Shown piece after piece: positions 8,660 to 20,902 of a stretch of DNA of 64,000 bases. How positions within the stretch are numbered: position 1 is the first letter of the stretch; each line of letters starts with the position of its first letter. Position numbers and translations under genes: made by a program. Under the pieces are notes generated by a model, which searched no databases, was not told where the DNA came from, and worked only from the letters and a program-made list of their open reading frames with translations. The stretch is from positions 43,421 through 107,420 of the forward strand of contig CACHJT010000004.1 in assembly GCA_902580215.1 (NCBI GenBank). Direction: 5' to 3'. Origin of the DNA: an uncultured Candidatus Actinomarina sp. (GTDB lineage Bacteria > Actinomycetota > Acidimicrobiia > Actinomarinales > Actinomarinaceae).

Positions 8660-9175
8660 ATACCTGAATTAAAGATAAACGAAGGAATTCGTGCAAAGAA
8701 ATTACTTGTTATTGCACCAGATGGTGTTCAAATTGGTGAACTAGAACTAAAAAAAGCACTAATTGTAGCTGAACAACTAGATCTAGATTTAGTAGAAGTA
8801 TCGCCTGAGAGTAAACCGCCAGTCGCAAGACTAATGGACTATGGAAAATACAAATATGAACTTGCTCAGAAAGCAAAAGAATCAAAGAAAAAACAAGTAA
8901 AAATTTCAGTTAAGGAAATTCAACTTAAACCTAAAATCGATACAAATGATTTCAAAATTAAGTTAAATAAGTCACGAAAATTTCTTGATTCGGGGGATAA
9001 GGTTAAATTCACTATGAGATTCAGGGGAAGAGAAGCAGAACATCCAGAGTTTGGCCAGAAAGTATTAGATAATTATATTGAAGAACTAAGTGATATAGCA
9101 ATGGTTGAGTCTACTTCAAGTCCTGATGGAAAGTCTTTATCAATGGTGCTCGCACCTTTAGGAGGAAAAAAATGA
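8660..9175 (+). CDS. infC: Translation initiation factor IF-3 (predicted AUA start)
   Basis: Prevents premature subunit joining and checks initiator tRNA-start codon pairing on the 30S subunit. The protein has 'INEGIRAKKLLVIAPDG', 'LDLDLVEVSPESKPPVARLM', 'DYGKYKYE' and the C-domain 'FRGREAEHP', with normal spacing. No ATG fits the N-terminus. A strong Shine-Dalgarno, GGAAGGAG (8647-8654), is followed 5 nt later by ATA at 8660, giving M-PELKINEGIRA, where family members start. The alternatives, GTG at 8630 inside the hairpin and TTG at 8645 overlapping the Shine-Dalgarno, are less likely. E. coli infC starts at AUU and IF-3 represses its own translation through that codon, so a non-canonical start is plausible here. 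Followed by rpmI with a 4-nt overlap. Confidence 0.93.
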   Translation: MPELKINEGIRAKKLLVIAPDGVQIGELELKKALIVAEQLDLDLVEVSPESKPPVARLMDYGKYKYELAQKAKESKKKQVKISVKEIQLKPKIDTNDFKIKLNKSRKFLDSGDKVKFTMRFRGREAEHPEFGQKVLDNYIEELSDIAMVESTSSPDGKSLSMVLAPLGGKK

Positions 9176-9360
9176 AACAAAAAACTCATAAAAGTATGAA
9201 AAAAAGAGTAAAAGTTACTGGAACTGGTAAATATATGAGACGTAGATCACACAGATCTCACTACAAATTAGCAAAAAGTTCTGGTACTTGGAAAAGGCTA
9301 AAGCGAGATGTGGAAACATCTAGTGGTGATAGTAAGAAAATCAGAAAGTTGTTAGGTTAA
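9172..9360 (+). CDS. rpmI: 50S ribosomal protein L35
   Basis: A 62-residue, very basic protein with the L35 pattern: 'MKQKTHKSMKKRVKVTGTGK' at the N-terminus, then 'RRRSHRSHYKLAKSS' and 'KIRKLLG' at the end. It binds 23S rRNA in the large subunit. The ATG overlaps the infC stop by 4 nt, and rplT begins 1 nt after its stop. infC-rpmI-rplT is the universal bacterial order. Confidence 0.95.
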   Translation: MKQKTHKSMKKRVKVTGTGKYMRRRSHRSHYKLAKSSGTWKRLKRDVETSSGDSKKIRKLLG

Positions 9361-9361
9361 T

Positions 9362-9721
9362 ATGGTACGAATTAAAAGTTCAGTTCAAAGTAAAAAATCT
9401 AAGAAAAAAGTATTAAAGAAAGCTAAAGGTTATACGGGAGCTAGAAGTAAAAGACTAAGAGCTGCAAAAGAACAGGTAATGCACGCAGGTGCTGATTCTT
9501 TTACGCACAGAAAAGATAAGAAATCTGATTATAGAAAACTATGGATTTCAAGAATAAATGCAGCTTCAAGACAACATGATCTTGCTTATTCTAAATTTAT
9601 TAATGGTTTAAACAACGCAGGTATTAAAGTCGACAGAAAAATACTCGCAGACTTAGCTGTAAATGATCCTAAAGGTTTTAAAAAACTTGTCGATCTTGCT
9701 AAGAAAAATTTAAATGCCTGA
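9362..9721 (+). CDS. rplT: 50S ribosomal protein L20
   Basis: A 119-residue L20 with 'KKVLKKAKGYTGARSKRLRA' in the N-terminal arm, 'YRKLWISRINAASRQHDLAY' in the globular part and 'SKFINGLNNAGIKVDRKILA' near the C-terminus. It is an early assembly protein of the 50S subunit. In several bacteria L20 represses its own operon; the leader upstream of infC could be such a site, but I see no clear L20-type structure. The end overlaps the pheS start by 8 nt. Confidence 0.96.
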   Translation: MVRIKSSVQSKKSKKKVLKKAKGYTGARSKRLRAAKEQVMHAGADSFTHRKDKKSDYRKLWISRINAASRQHDLAYSKFINGLNNAGIKVDRKILADLAVNDPKGFKKLVDLAKKNLNA

Positions 9722-10706
9722 ACTAAATTTCGATAAAGTACTAGCATCTCTCAAACTACGATTAGACGAAGTTGTTGATGAATCAGAGTTTGATGAGATT
9801 TTAAAAGAATATACGGGAAAAGACTCGTTACTTTCAGTTGAAAGAAAAAATTTATCTAATCTTTCTAATGAAGACAAAAAAGTTTATGGTGAAACTTTAA
9901 ATAATGTTAATAAATCAATCGTTACAAATATAAAAAAAGCTAAAGAAGAATTTATTAACAATAAATATGCTTCATTAGAAGATGAAGAAAATGATGATAT
10001 AACAATAGATTGGATCACTAATACTGGAACCCATAGACATATTCTTTCACAAGTTATGGATGAGGTTGTAAACATTTTTGCTTCCATAGGGTATAAAGTA
10101 GCTTATGGACCAGAAGTTGAAACATCTTGGCACAACTTTGATGCATTAAACACCCCAGACTGGCATCCTGCGCGTTATGAATCTGACACTCTTTATACAG
10201 ATAATGATTTGGAAACTTTACTGAGAACTCAAACTAGCACTGTACAGATTAGACATATGGAAGAAAATGACCCACCTGTTTATATAGTTGCACCAGGTAG
10301 AGTTTTTAGATCAGACCAACTTGATGCTACTCATTCGCCTGTTTTTCATCAACTTGAAGGTCTAGCAGTTGATAAAAACTTGAAATTTACAGATCTTAAA
10401 GGCACATTGGAGTACTTTGTTAAGCAATTTTTTGGTGAGGATATTGAAACAAAATTTATACCACATTTTTTTCCTTTCACTGAACCCTCAGCTGAAGTTC
10501 TAGTCAAGTGGAAGAATGGTGAGTGGTTAGAAATATTAGGATGTGGAATGGTAGATCCAAATGTATTAAATCATGTAGGTTACTCAGATGAATATCAAGG
10601 ATTTGCCTGGGGAGTAGGTATAGAAAGGCTAGCTATGCTTAAGTACCAAGTTGACCACATTAAAAACTTCTATGATAATGATTTAAGATTTTTGGAGCAA
10701 TTTTAA
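9714..10706 (+). CDS. pheS: Phenylalanyl-tRNA synthetase alpha subunit
   Basis: Catalytic class II subunit of the alpha2-beta2 enzyme. The N-terminal coiled-coil (residues 1-90) is followed by 'GTHRHILSQVMDEVVNIFAS', 'FDALNTPDWHPARYESDTLY', motif 2 'VFRSDQLDATHSPVFHQLEG' and motif 3 'GFAWGVGIERLAML'. At 330 residues it is slightly short but complete. The stop shares an A with the ATG of pheT. Confidence 0.96.
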   Translation: MPELNFDKVLASLKLRLDEVVDESEFDEILKEYTGKDSLLSVERKNLSNLSNEDKKVYGETLNNVNKSIVTNIKKAKEEFINNKYASLEDEENDDITIDWITNTGTHRHILSQVMDEVVNIFASIGYKVAYGPEVETSWHNFDALNTPDWHPARYESDTLYTDNDLETLLRTQTSTVQIRHMEENDPPVYIVAPGRVFRSDQLDATHSPVFHQLEGLAVDKNLKFTDLKGTLEYFVKQFFGEDIETKFIPHFFPFTEPSAEVLVKWKNGEWLEILGCGMVDPNVLNHVGYSDEYQGFAWGVGIERLAMLKYQVDHIKNFYDNDLRFLEQF

Positions 10707-13078
10707 TGAAAATATTAAAATCTTGGTTAAATGATTGGATAGACCTTGAGGCTATCAGCACAGATGATATATCTGAAGCTTTAGAATCACTAGGATTTGA
10801 AATTGAGTCTAGGACAGATAAAACTCCAAACTACAAAAATATAACGGTTGGTAAAGTATTAGAAATATACGAACACCCCAATGCCGATAAAGTTCGAGTT
10901 ACTAAAGTTGATGTAGGTTCAAAAACATATGAAATAGTCTGTGGGGCTTGGAACTTTGATGTTGGTGCAGTTGTACCTGTAGCGTTACCTAAAAGTGAAA
11001 TTAAAGATGGATTTAAAATTGATAAACGAGATATACGTGGTGTTGAATCTAATGGCATGATATGTTCAGCATCAGAACTTGATTTATGGGATGATCATGC
11101 AGGAATTTTAAAACTTTCAGATGAAACAAAATTAGGTTCTGATTTTTCAAAAATATACAACTCTACTGATACCTTATGGGAAATTGGTGTTACTCCAAAT
11201 AGGGGGGACTGTATGTCACATTTAGGAATCGCTAGAGAGCTATCTAATTATTTCAACCTGACACTTAAAGAAAATTCACAATCACTTAAATCTAACATTG
11301 AAAGTGTAATAAAAGTTAACAGTGGCAAAATAAAAGCATGTAATTCATACCAATCAATTGAAATTGAAAATTTTACTTTAAGTGATTCAAATTTAAATAT
11401 AAGGTACAGACTTTCATCTATTGGTGTCCGCGTTATTAATAATGTTGTAGATTACACCAATTACGTACTTCACGATATTGGTCAGCCCTTGCATGCATTT
11501 GATAGAGATAAATTATTTGGAACCATTTCTGTCAGATTCGCAAAAGATAAGGAAAATCTGAAAACATTAGATGAACAAGAGAGAAAGTTAACCTCTGAAG
11601 ATTTAATTATTACAGATAATGATAAGCCAATTGCACTTGCAGGTGTTATGGGAGGGTACGATACCGAAGTCACTGATACAACTACCAATCTTTTAATAGA
11701 GAGCGCTTATTTTGATAAAGTATCGATTATGAAAACGTCGAGAAGATTAAATCTAATATCAGATGCATCAATCAGATTTGAAAGAGGTATTGATTTTAAT
11801 TTGCAAAAACAGGGGCTACAGAGATTCGTTAATCTTTTTGAAAACGATCAGGAAATAAATTATTCAAGCATAATAGATAGCAGTAAAAATGGAATTTCTT
11901 ATGATTCAATATCATTCGATAAAAATGAAATAGAACAAATATTAGGAGTAAAGCTAGATGATAATTTTATTAGAAACACTTTGATAAAACTACAAATTGA
12001 ATCAGAAGTTTCTGATAAAAAAATCAAATTCGAATCTCCTTCATGGAGATACGATTTGGAAAGACCAATAGATCTCATCGAAGAACTTGCTAAACATTAT
12101 GGGTTTAACAATTTTGAATCAACACTTCCAATAGGTAACAACTTAAACTCAACGGGGGACTACTGGGATAAACGTATTTATTTATCTGATAAATTATCAT
12201 CTACAAACTTTTATGAAATTCAAACACTTTCATTCACTGATTCATTGTCAAACGAATTATTCACACCTGAAAAAAAATCTGTAAGCGTGATAAACCCCAT
12301 AGACCAAACACAAGAAAATTTAAGAACAAATTTACTTACATCATTAATAAATACATATAAATTTAACCTTGAAAGTAATGGTAAGTCACATAGGTATTAC
12401 GAAATTAATAATGTATACGATGATTCAAAACATAAGAAATTTAAGATGATACCAAATCAAGAATACTCTCTTGGTTTACTCATACCTGAAAATGAAGCAG
12501 TGGAAGATCGTAAAGGAAAAACAAAAACAAATAACATAAATACTCTAGCTAATGTTATTAAAAACCTTTTTCCCTCTTCTGAATTAGAACACCTTACACG
12601 ACCGGGGTTTCATAAGAATTATTCATATTTAATAAAACTTGATAATAAAATTTTAGGATTTATGGGTAAACTTTCGTACAAAATTCAATCTGAGTTAGAA
12701 CTACATGATTCACTTTATATTGCACAAATTAACACTGAGAACTTTAATTTTGACCAATTGAAAGCTTTCACTTATAAGCCATTGTCTGCTTATCCATTCA
12801 TTAAATTTGATTTATCTTTTTCTGTCTCTAATGATTTTCAAGCTTCTGATTTAATTAATTGCATCGAATCTATTCTTAGCGACAACGAAAACAATATATC
12901 TATTTTTGACAATTTTACAAATGAGAAAACAAGAAATTTAGGAATTAGAATAGTAACAAGAAGTTATGAGAAAACTTATACAGAAACAGAAAGTACTGAA
13001 ATTTTAGAAATGATAGTTAAGGAAGCTGAATCTAAATTTAAAATTAAACTAAACAAAAAGGATGAGAATGCAACCTAA
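10706..13078 (+). CDS. pheT: Phenylalanyl-tRNA synthetase beta subunit
   Basis: A 790-residue beta subunit with domains in the normal order: 'MKILKSWLNDWIDLEAIS', an OB-fold tRNA-binding domain (residues 45-150, with 'ADKVRVTKVDVGSKTYEIVC'), the B3/B4 editing domain ('NNVVDYTNYVLHDIGQPLHA', 'RLNLISDASIRFERGID'), B5, the catalytic-like core and a C-terminal FDX-ACB anticodon-binding domain ('PFIKFDLSFSV'). It pairs with PheS, encoded immediately upstream. The end overlaps the next gene by 17 nt. Confidence 0.96.
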   Translation: MKILKSWLNDWIDLEAISTDDISEALESLGFEIESRTDKTPNYKNITVGKVLEIYEHPNADKVRVTKVDVGSKTYEIVCGAWNFDVGAVVPVALPKSEIKDGFKIDKRDIRGVESNGMICSASELDLWDDHAGILKLSDETKLGSDFSKIYNSTDTLWEIGVTPNRGDCMSHLGIARELSNYFNLTLKENSQSLKSNIESVIKVNSGKIKACNSYQSIEIENFTLSDSNLNIRYRLSSIGVRVINNVVDYTNYVLHDIGQPLHAFDRDKLFGTISVRFAKDKENLKTLDEQERKLTSEDLIITDNDKPIALAGVMGGYDTEVTDTTTNLLIESAYFDKVSIMKTSRRLNLISDASIRFERGIDFNLQKQGLQRFVNLFENDQEINYSSIIDSSKNGISYDSISFDKNEIEQILGVKLDDNFIRNTLIKLQIESEVSDKKIKFESPSWRYDLERPIDLIEELAKHYGFNNFESTLPIGNNLNSTGDYWDKRIYLSDKLSSTNFYEIQTLSFTDSLSNELFTPEKKSVSVINPIDQTQENLRTNLLTSLINTYKFNLESNGKSHRYYEINNVYDDSKHKKFKMIPNQEYSLGLLIPENEAVEDRKGKTKTNNINTLANVIKNLFPSSELEHLTRPGFHKNYSYLIKLDNKILGFMGKLSYKIQSELELHDSLYIAQINTENFNFDQLKAFTYKPLSAYPFIKFDLSFSVSNDFQASDLINCIESILSDNENNISIFDNFTNEKTRNLGIRIVTRSYEKTYTETESTEILEMIVKEAESKFKIKLNKKDENAT

Positions 13079-13640
13079 TGGATTGAATAATAGGGTTTTA
13101 AAAACTCTTTCGCAGTCAGCTCCTAAAGCTGCTGTAGATTTGCTTGGGATGAGAATTTCTACATCAATTAATGATAAATTTGTTGAAATTATGATTACTG
13201 AAACTGAAGCTTATGGTCGTAAATCAACAGACAAAATGGCACTGTTAAACACTTATAAAAATGTTCCAACTTCAATCACGCTAGGTCCACCACACGTTGC
13301 AGTATTAAAATCTTATGGTTCAAACAGAGGACTATTTCTTCTTTGTGGAAAAAAAGGTTCAGCAGAAGCTGTTCTTATAAGATCTTCACTAATACTTCTT
13401 GGTAAAAAACATATTGAAAAAAGAAGAAAAGCAAAAATGAAATTTGATAAATTAAATGGACCAGGGAACATTACCAAAAGTTTAGGTATTGATCAAAAAC
13501 TTGATGGAGAAAATATTTTATCTGGAATTATAAATTTATCTCCTCGAATACATCCTTTAGATAAAGCAGTTGCGAAGCAAAGAAAAAATGCAAAAAAGAA
13601 CGACAAACATCTTTGGCGTTATTCACTGATATTAAAATGA
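13062..13640 (+). CDS. mpg: 3-methyladenine DNA glycosylase, AAG/MPG type (divergent)
   Basis: Excises alkylated purines in base excision repair. Family features: 'KAAVDLLGMRI' near residue 23, the catalytic segment 'ITETEAYGRKSTDKM' near 46-60, 'AEAVLIRSSLIL' near 105 and 'LNGPGNITKSLGIDQKLDGE' near 130-150. The usual 'DpAsHa' and 'YGMH..N' segments are replaced by 'STDKMALLNT' and 'YGSNRGLFLL', so the substrate pocket is unusual although the catalytic Glu and following Tyr remain. It starts inside pheT; ATG at 13062 or 13068. M. tuberculosis also has mpg directly before tyrS, which supports the assignment. Confidence 0.82.
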   Translation: MRMQPNGLNNRVLKTLSQSAPKAAVDLLGMRISTSINDKFVEIMITETEAYGRKSTDKMALLNTYKNVPTSITLGPPHVAVLKSYGSNRGLFLLCGKKGSAEAVLIRSSLILLGKKHIEKRRKAKMKFDKLNGPGNITKSLGIDQKLDGENILSGIINLSPRIHPLDKAVAKQRKNAKKNDKHLWRYSLILK

Positions 13641-14809
13641 AATATTTACAGGACCGTGCGAGTGCCATAAGTCCAAAGGAAGACTTTGAAAATCTACTAA
13701 ATTCAAAAAAAACTTTACGTATCAAGCTAGGAGTCGACCCGACAGCACCTGATGTAACACTAGGATGGTATGCCATTCTAAGAGCGTTAAGAAAATTTCA
13801 AGATTATGGACATACTGCTGTTCTTATTTTAGGTGAGTTTACAGCTCAGGTAGGAGATCCTTCTGGAAAGTCAGAAACCAGATCAAAATTAGAATCAGAT
13901 GAAATAAATAAGAATTCAGAAGGGGTGTTACCAATTATTGAAAACATATTACACAAAGAAAATCTCGAAATAGTATCTAACAATGAGTGGCTTTCAAAAC
14001 TAACAACCTCTGAATTAGTTAATCTAGCTTCTTCAACCACTTTAGCCCAGATGCTTGAGAGGGAAGATTTTTCATCTAGGTATAAAAACAAATCACCAAT
14101 ATCTTTAATGGAATTCTTTTACCCACTTTTTCAAGGTTATGATTCAGTTGCGGTAAAAGCAGATATAGAGATTGGAGGGCATGATCAACTTTGGAATCTT
14201 ATGCTCGGCAGAGAAGTGCAAAAATTTTATTCTATGAATCCACAAGTCGCTATGACTTTTCCTCTTTTAGTTGGTACTGATGGTAAAAAGAAGATGTCAC
14301 AATCTTTAAATAACTATATTTCAATAACTGATACTCCTGAAAATATTTACGGAAAAATTATGAGTATTCCCGATGAAATTATGTGGGAGTACTTTACAAT
14401 GCTCACTGATCTTGAAGTAGCAGAAATTGATGAACTAAAAAATTCAATTGATAAAGATAAAGAAAACCCATTTGAAATAAAAAAAATACTAGGAAAATTT
14501 ATAGTCACTGAATTATACGATGATAAATCAGCGGATACTGCTCAGAATACTTTTGAAAATGTCACAATAAATAAAAATACACCAGATGAAATAGACTCAT
14601 ACAAAGCTCCAGATGAAAAAACTTTACACTTACCAAAAATATTTACTGAATTAGGCATCACAAAATCAAATTCAGAAGCACGCAGGTTAATAAATGCAGG
14701 TAGTTTTAAGATAGATGATCAAAAATTTACAGAACTTGATATAGAAACTGATAAATTATTGAACAAAACACTTCAATTAGGTAAGAGAACTTTTTTTACA
14801 TTTATTTAA
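13637..14809 (+). CDS. tyrS: Tyrosyl-tRNA synthetase (atypical HIGH and KMSKS motifs)
   Basis: A class I synthetase of the longer bacterial type: 'RIKLGVDPTAPDVTLG' near residue 28, 'TAQVGDPSGKSETR', 'LAQMLEREDFSSRY', 'GGHDQLWNLMLGREVQ', then a C-terminal S4 RNA-binding domain ('LGITKSNSEARRLINAGSFK'). The ATG at 13637 overlaps the mpg stop as ATGA; an in-frame TTG at 13613 would add eight residues. The HIGH box reads TLGW (both histidines replaced) and the KMSKS loop reads KMSQS. Neighbouring conserved segments are intact, so I think it is a working enzyme of a lineage-specific form. It is the last gene before the rRNA operon. Confidence 0.9.
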   Translation: MKYLQDRASAISPKEDFENLLNSKKTLRIKLGVDPTAPDVTLGWYAILRALRKFQDYGHTAVLILGEFTAQVGDPSGKSETRSKLESDEINKNSEGVLPIIENILHKENLEIVSNNEWLSKLTTSELVNLASSTTLAQMLEREDFSSRYKNKSPISLMEFFYPLFQGYDSVAVKADIEIGGHDQLWNLMLGREVQKFYSMNPQVAMTFPLLVGTDGKKKMSQSLNNYISITDTPENIYGKIMSIPDEIMWEYFTMLTDLEVAEIDELKNSIDKDKENPFEIKKILGKFIVTELYDDKSADTAQNTFENVTINKNTPDEIDSYKAPDEKTLHLPKIFTELGITKSNSEARRLINAGSFKIDDQKFTELDIETDKLLNKTLQLGKRTFFTFI

Positions 14810-14823
14810 TTTTTTTTACACAC

Positions 14824-14852
14824 TTAAACAAGGTTCTGTTACTGTATATATT
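14824..14852 (+). promoter_or_regulatory. Possible rRNA operon promoter
   Basis: TATATT (14847-14852) preceded by TTAAAC (14824-14829) at 17-bp spacing. The -10 is good and the -35 is weak. It lies just before the boxA-like element and after the tyrS stop at 14809, so position is the main support. No second promoter is obvious in the 14810-14860 interval. Confidence 0.35.
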
Positions 14853-14859
14853 ACGAAAA

Positions 14860-14874
14860 AAATTGGCTTTTTGA
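14860..14874 (+). promoter_or_regulatory. boxA-like antitermination element, rRNA leader copy
   Basis: The 15-nt sequence AAATTGGCTTTTTGA occurs here and again, identical, at 16633-16647 in the 16S-23S spacer, each time just before a processing-stalk strand. Its core resembles bacterial boxA ('TG.TCTTTGA'), the NusB/S10 loading site for rRNA antitermination. Recognition rests on the repeat, its position and the partial consensus match. Confidence 0.6.
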
Positions 14875-14877
14875 CAA

Positions 14878-14890
14878 CTGAGTAATGTAT
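14878..14890 (+). other. 16S precursor processing stalk, 5' strand
   Basis: CTGAGTAATGTAT is the perfect 13-nt reverse complement of 16607-16619 downstream of 16S. Pairing would close a long-range stem around the 16S precursor, the usual RNase III substrate. Confidence 0.8.
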
Positions 14891-14900
14891 GAACGCCGGT

Positions 14901-14933
14901 AGTGCAGATAGAAATATCTAGCACTCTTTTTTT
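14901..14933 (+). terminator. Terminator-like hairpin inside the rRNA leader
   Basis: AGTGC-AGATA pairs with TATCT-(bulged A)-GCACT across a GAAA loop (14901-14925), followed by C and seven T. This is a good intrinsic terminator placed between the boxA-like element and 16S, so full-length transcription should need antitermination. Farther downstream ATGGGT-AAA-ACCCAT forms a second small hairpin (14975-14989) without a T tract. Confidence 0.6.
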
Positions 14934-15026
14934 GTCAACTTTTAACTAAGTTGATTCAGCTTTTTTAAGTTGAAATGGGTAAAACCCATGTTGATTCTTT
15001 GGTCAGATTTAAATTATTCAAAGATT

Positions 15027-16552
<1,526 letters not shown>

Positions 16553-16606
16553 TAAGGAGCATAGAACTTCAGTTCTAAGGTCAATCGTCGGTTGTCTACA
16601 AGACTG

Positions 16607-16619
16607 ATACATTACTCAG
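16607..16619 (+). other. 16S precursor processing stalk, 3' strand
   Basis: ATACATTACTCAG, perfect complement of 14878-14890. It lies in the 16S-23S spacer (16553-16685), which is only about 130 nt and contains no tRNA gene. Confidence 0.8.
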
Positions 16620-16632
16620 CTGTGAAAAAGTC

Positions 16633-16647
16633 AAATTGGCTTTTTGA
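16633..16647 (+). promoter_or_regulatory. boxA-like antitermination element, spacer copy
   Basis: Second identical copy of the 15-nt element at 14860-14874, here just before the 23S stalk strand. Paired boxA sites in the leader and spacer are common in bacterial rRNA operons. Confidence 0.6.
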
Positions 16648-16653
16648 AAATTG

Positions 16654-16665
16654 TATAGCAAGCGC
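16654..16665 (+). other. 23S precursor processing stalk, 5' strand
   Basis: TATAGCAAGCGC is the perfect complement of 19760-19771. The pairing extends outward by AAAATT (16647-16652) with AATTTT (19773-19778) after one mismatch, giving a long closing stem around 23S. Confidence 0.78.
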
Positions 16666-16685
16666 AATTGCAAAGTATTCATATA

Positions 16686-19743
<3,058 letters not shown>

Positions 19744-19759
19744 TGAATACCGAGCTTGA

Positions 19760-19771
19760 GCGCTTGCTATA
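19760..19771 (+). other. 23S precursor processing stalk, 3' strand
   Basis: GCGCTTGCTATA pairs perfectly with 16654-16665. It lies in the short 23S-5S spacer. Confidence 0.78.
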
Positions 19772-19790
19772 GAATTTTTAAGAAGTAGAT

Positions 19791-19907
<117 letters not shown>

Positions 19908-19918
19908 TTTTAATGAAG

Positions 19919-19943
19919 AGCCCCTAGGAAACTAGGGGTTTTT
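19919..19943 (+). terminator. Intrinsic terminator of the rRNA operon
   Basis: CCCCTAG (19921-19927), GAAA loop, CTAGGGG (19932-19938) and five T. It lies directly before the stop of the convergent MBL gene at 19944. The reverse strand has only a weak T run, so it may serve that gene less well. Confidence 0.85.
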
Positions 19944-20855
19944 CTATTTTGTTAAATAATTTCTAATACCTTGTATTTGCATTTCAAAATGTGAATTATT
20001 TATATAGTTTTCTATTGTATTTTCGTCTATCCCTAAAACTTTATAATTTGAAACTAACCATTCAGTTAATACTTTTGCTGCTTCAGCATCAGAAAGATTA
20101 GGTAAATTAGTAACAAATTTTATCCAAACTTCAATACTTTCTTTAGCATTTTCAATTAGTAAATATGGTTTGTCGTGTATACCGAAATGTGCAAGTGCTA
20201 AATATTTTATTTCTAATTTACTTAATTTGTCTAAAGTATCAAATAGTAATTCTTTATTGAAGTCAGGTGGCGGTAAATTAGGTTGTACAAAATCACCATG
20301 TGGATATATTAAACCAAGTGTGTCGCCCATAAATAATGTTCCGGAAAATTCATCATAAAATGTATAGTGGTGTTTTGCGTGTCCAGGACCATAGATTGCT
20401 TGTAAGTTTCTTTGATTTCCAAGACTTATCTTTTGTTCATCTTTTAAGGTGTGTATATTTTTTACCGGTGTAGGTTTTATCTGACCCCAATTTTCTTTTA
20501 GCCAATCCTCTGTATAAATGCTTGAAACTGCTTTCCACAGTTTTTCAGGGTTTGGTAAATGTTTCAAACCAAGTTCATGTATATATACAAAGTGATTTTT
20601 ATATTTTTCTACTAAATGACCTATACCACCTATATGGTCTAAATGTAAATGAGTCATTGCAGATCTATTTACGTTATTTATTCCTAATGATTCTAAACTG
20701 CTAATCAAATATGGGAATGAGTTAGATGGCCCAACTTCTATAAGTATTGGATCTATTGTGTCGATATAGTAACAAGACATCCTTCCAGGTTTATCTTCCA
20801 TGAAAACATCTATCTGATATATGTTATTTGGAAATTTTTTTATGTCTTGTTTCAT
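19944..20855 (-). CDS. MBL-fold metallo-hydrolase
   Basis: A 303-residue metallo-beta-lactamase-fold protein with the metal-binding motif 'THLHLDHIGG' (HxHxDH) near residue 62, a third His in 'GPGHAKHHYTF' near 155-165, the bridging Asp in 'LFMGDTLGLI' near 175 and a last His in 'ALAHFGIHD' near 220. The chain after residue 240 appears helical ('LSDAEAAKVLTEWLVSNY'). There is no signal peptide, so it is probably cytoplasmic. The substrate cannot be told from sequence; it does not match glyoxalase II, RNase Z or RNase J patterns that I recognise. It is transcribed alone towards the rRNA operon and divergently from the gamma-glutamyltransferase-like gene (47-bp gap). Confidence 0.85.
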   Translation of the reverse strand: MKQDIKKFPNNIYQIDVFMEDKPGRMSCYYIDTIDPILIEVGPSNSFPYLISSLESLGINNVNRSAMTHLHLDHIGGIGHLVEKYKNHFVYIHELGLKHLPNPEKLWKAVSSIYTEDWLKENWGQIKPTPVKNIHTLKDEQKISLGNQRNLQAIYGPGHAKHHYTFYDEFSGTLFMGDTLGLIYPHGDFVQPNLPPPDFNKELLFDTLDKLSKLEIKYLALAHFGIHDKPYLLIENAKESIEVWIKFVTNLPNLSDAEAAKVLTEWLVSNYKVLGIDENTIENYINNSHFEMQIQGIRNYLTK

Positions 20856-20890
20856 TTACATATACATTTTTGCATAACTAACTTATAAAC

Positions 20891-20896
20891 TACAAT
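20891..20896 (+). promoter_or_regulatory. -10 box, leaderless start of the GGT-like gene
   Basis: TACAAT followed by exactly 6 nt and the ATG at 20903. No Shine-Dalgarno fits between them. Confidence 0.5.
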
Positions 20897-20902
20897 GTTT
20901 AA

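Noticed and set aside
8630..8660. GTG at 8630 as the infC start
   Set aside because: It lies inside the hairpin stem and would add ten residues with no family similarity; a strong Shine-Dalgarno lies downstream of it.
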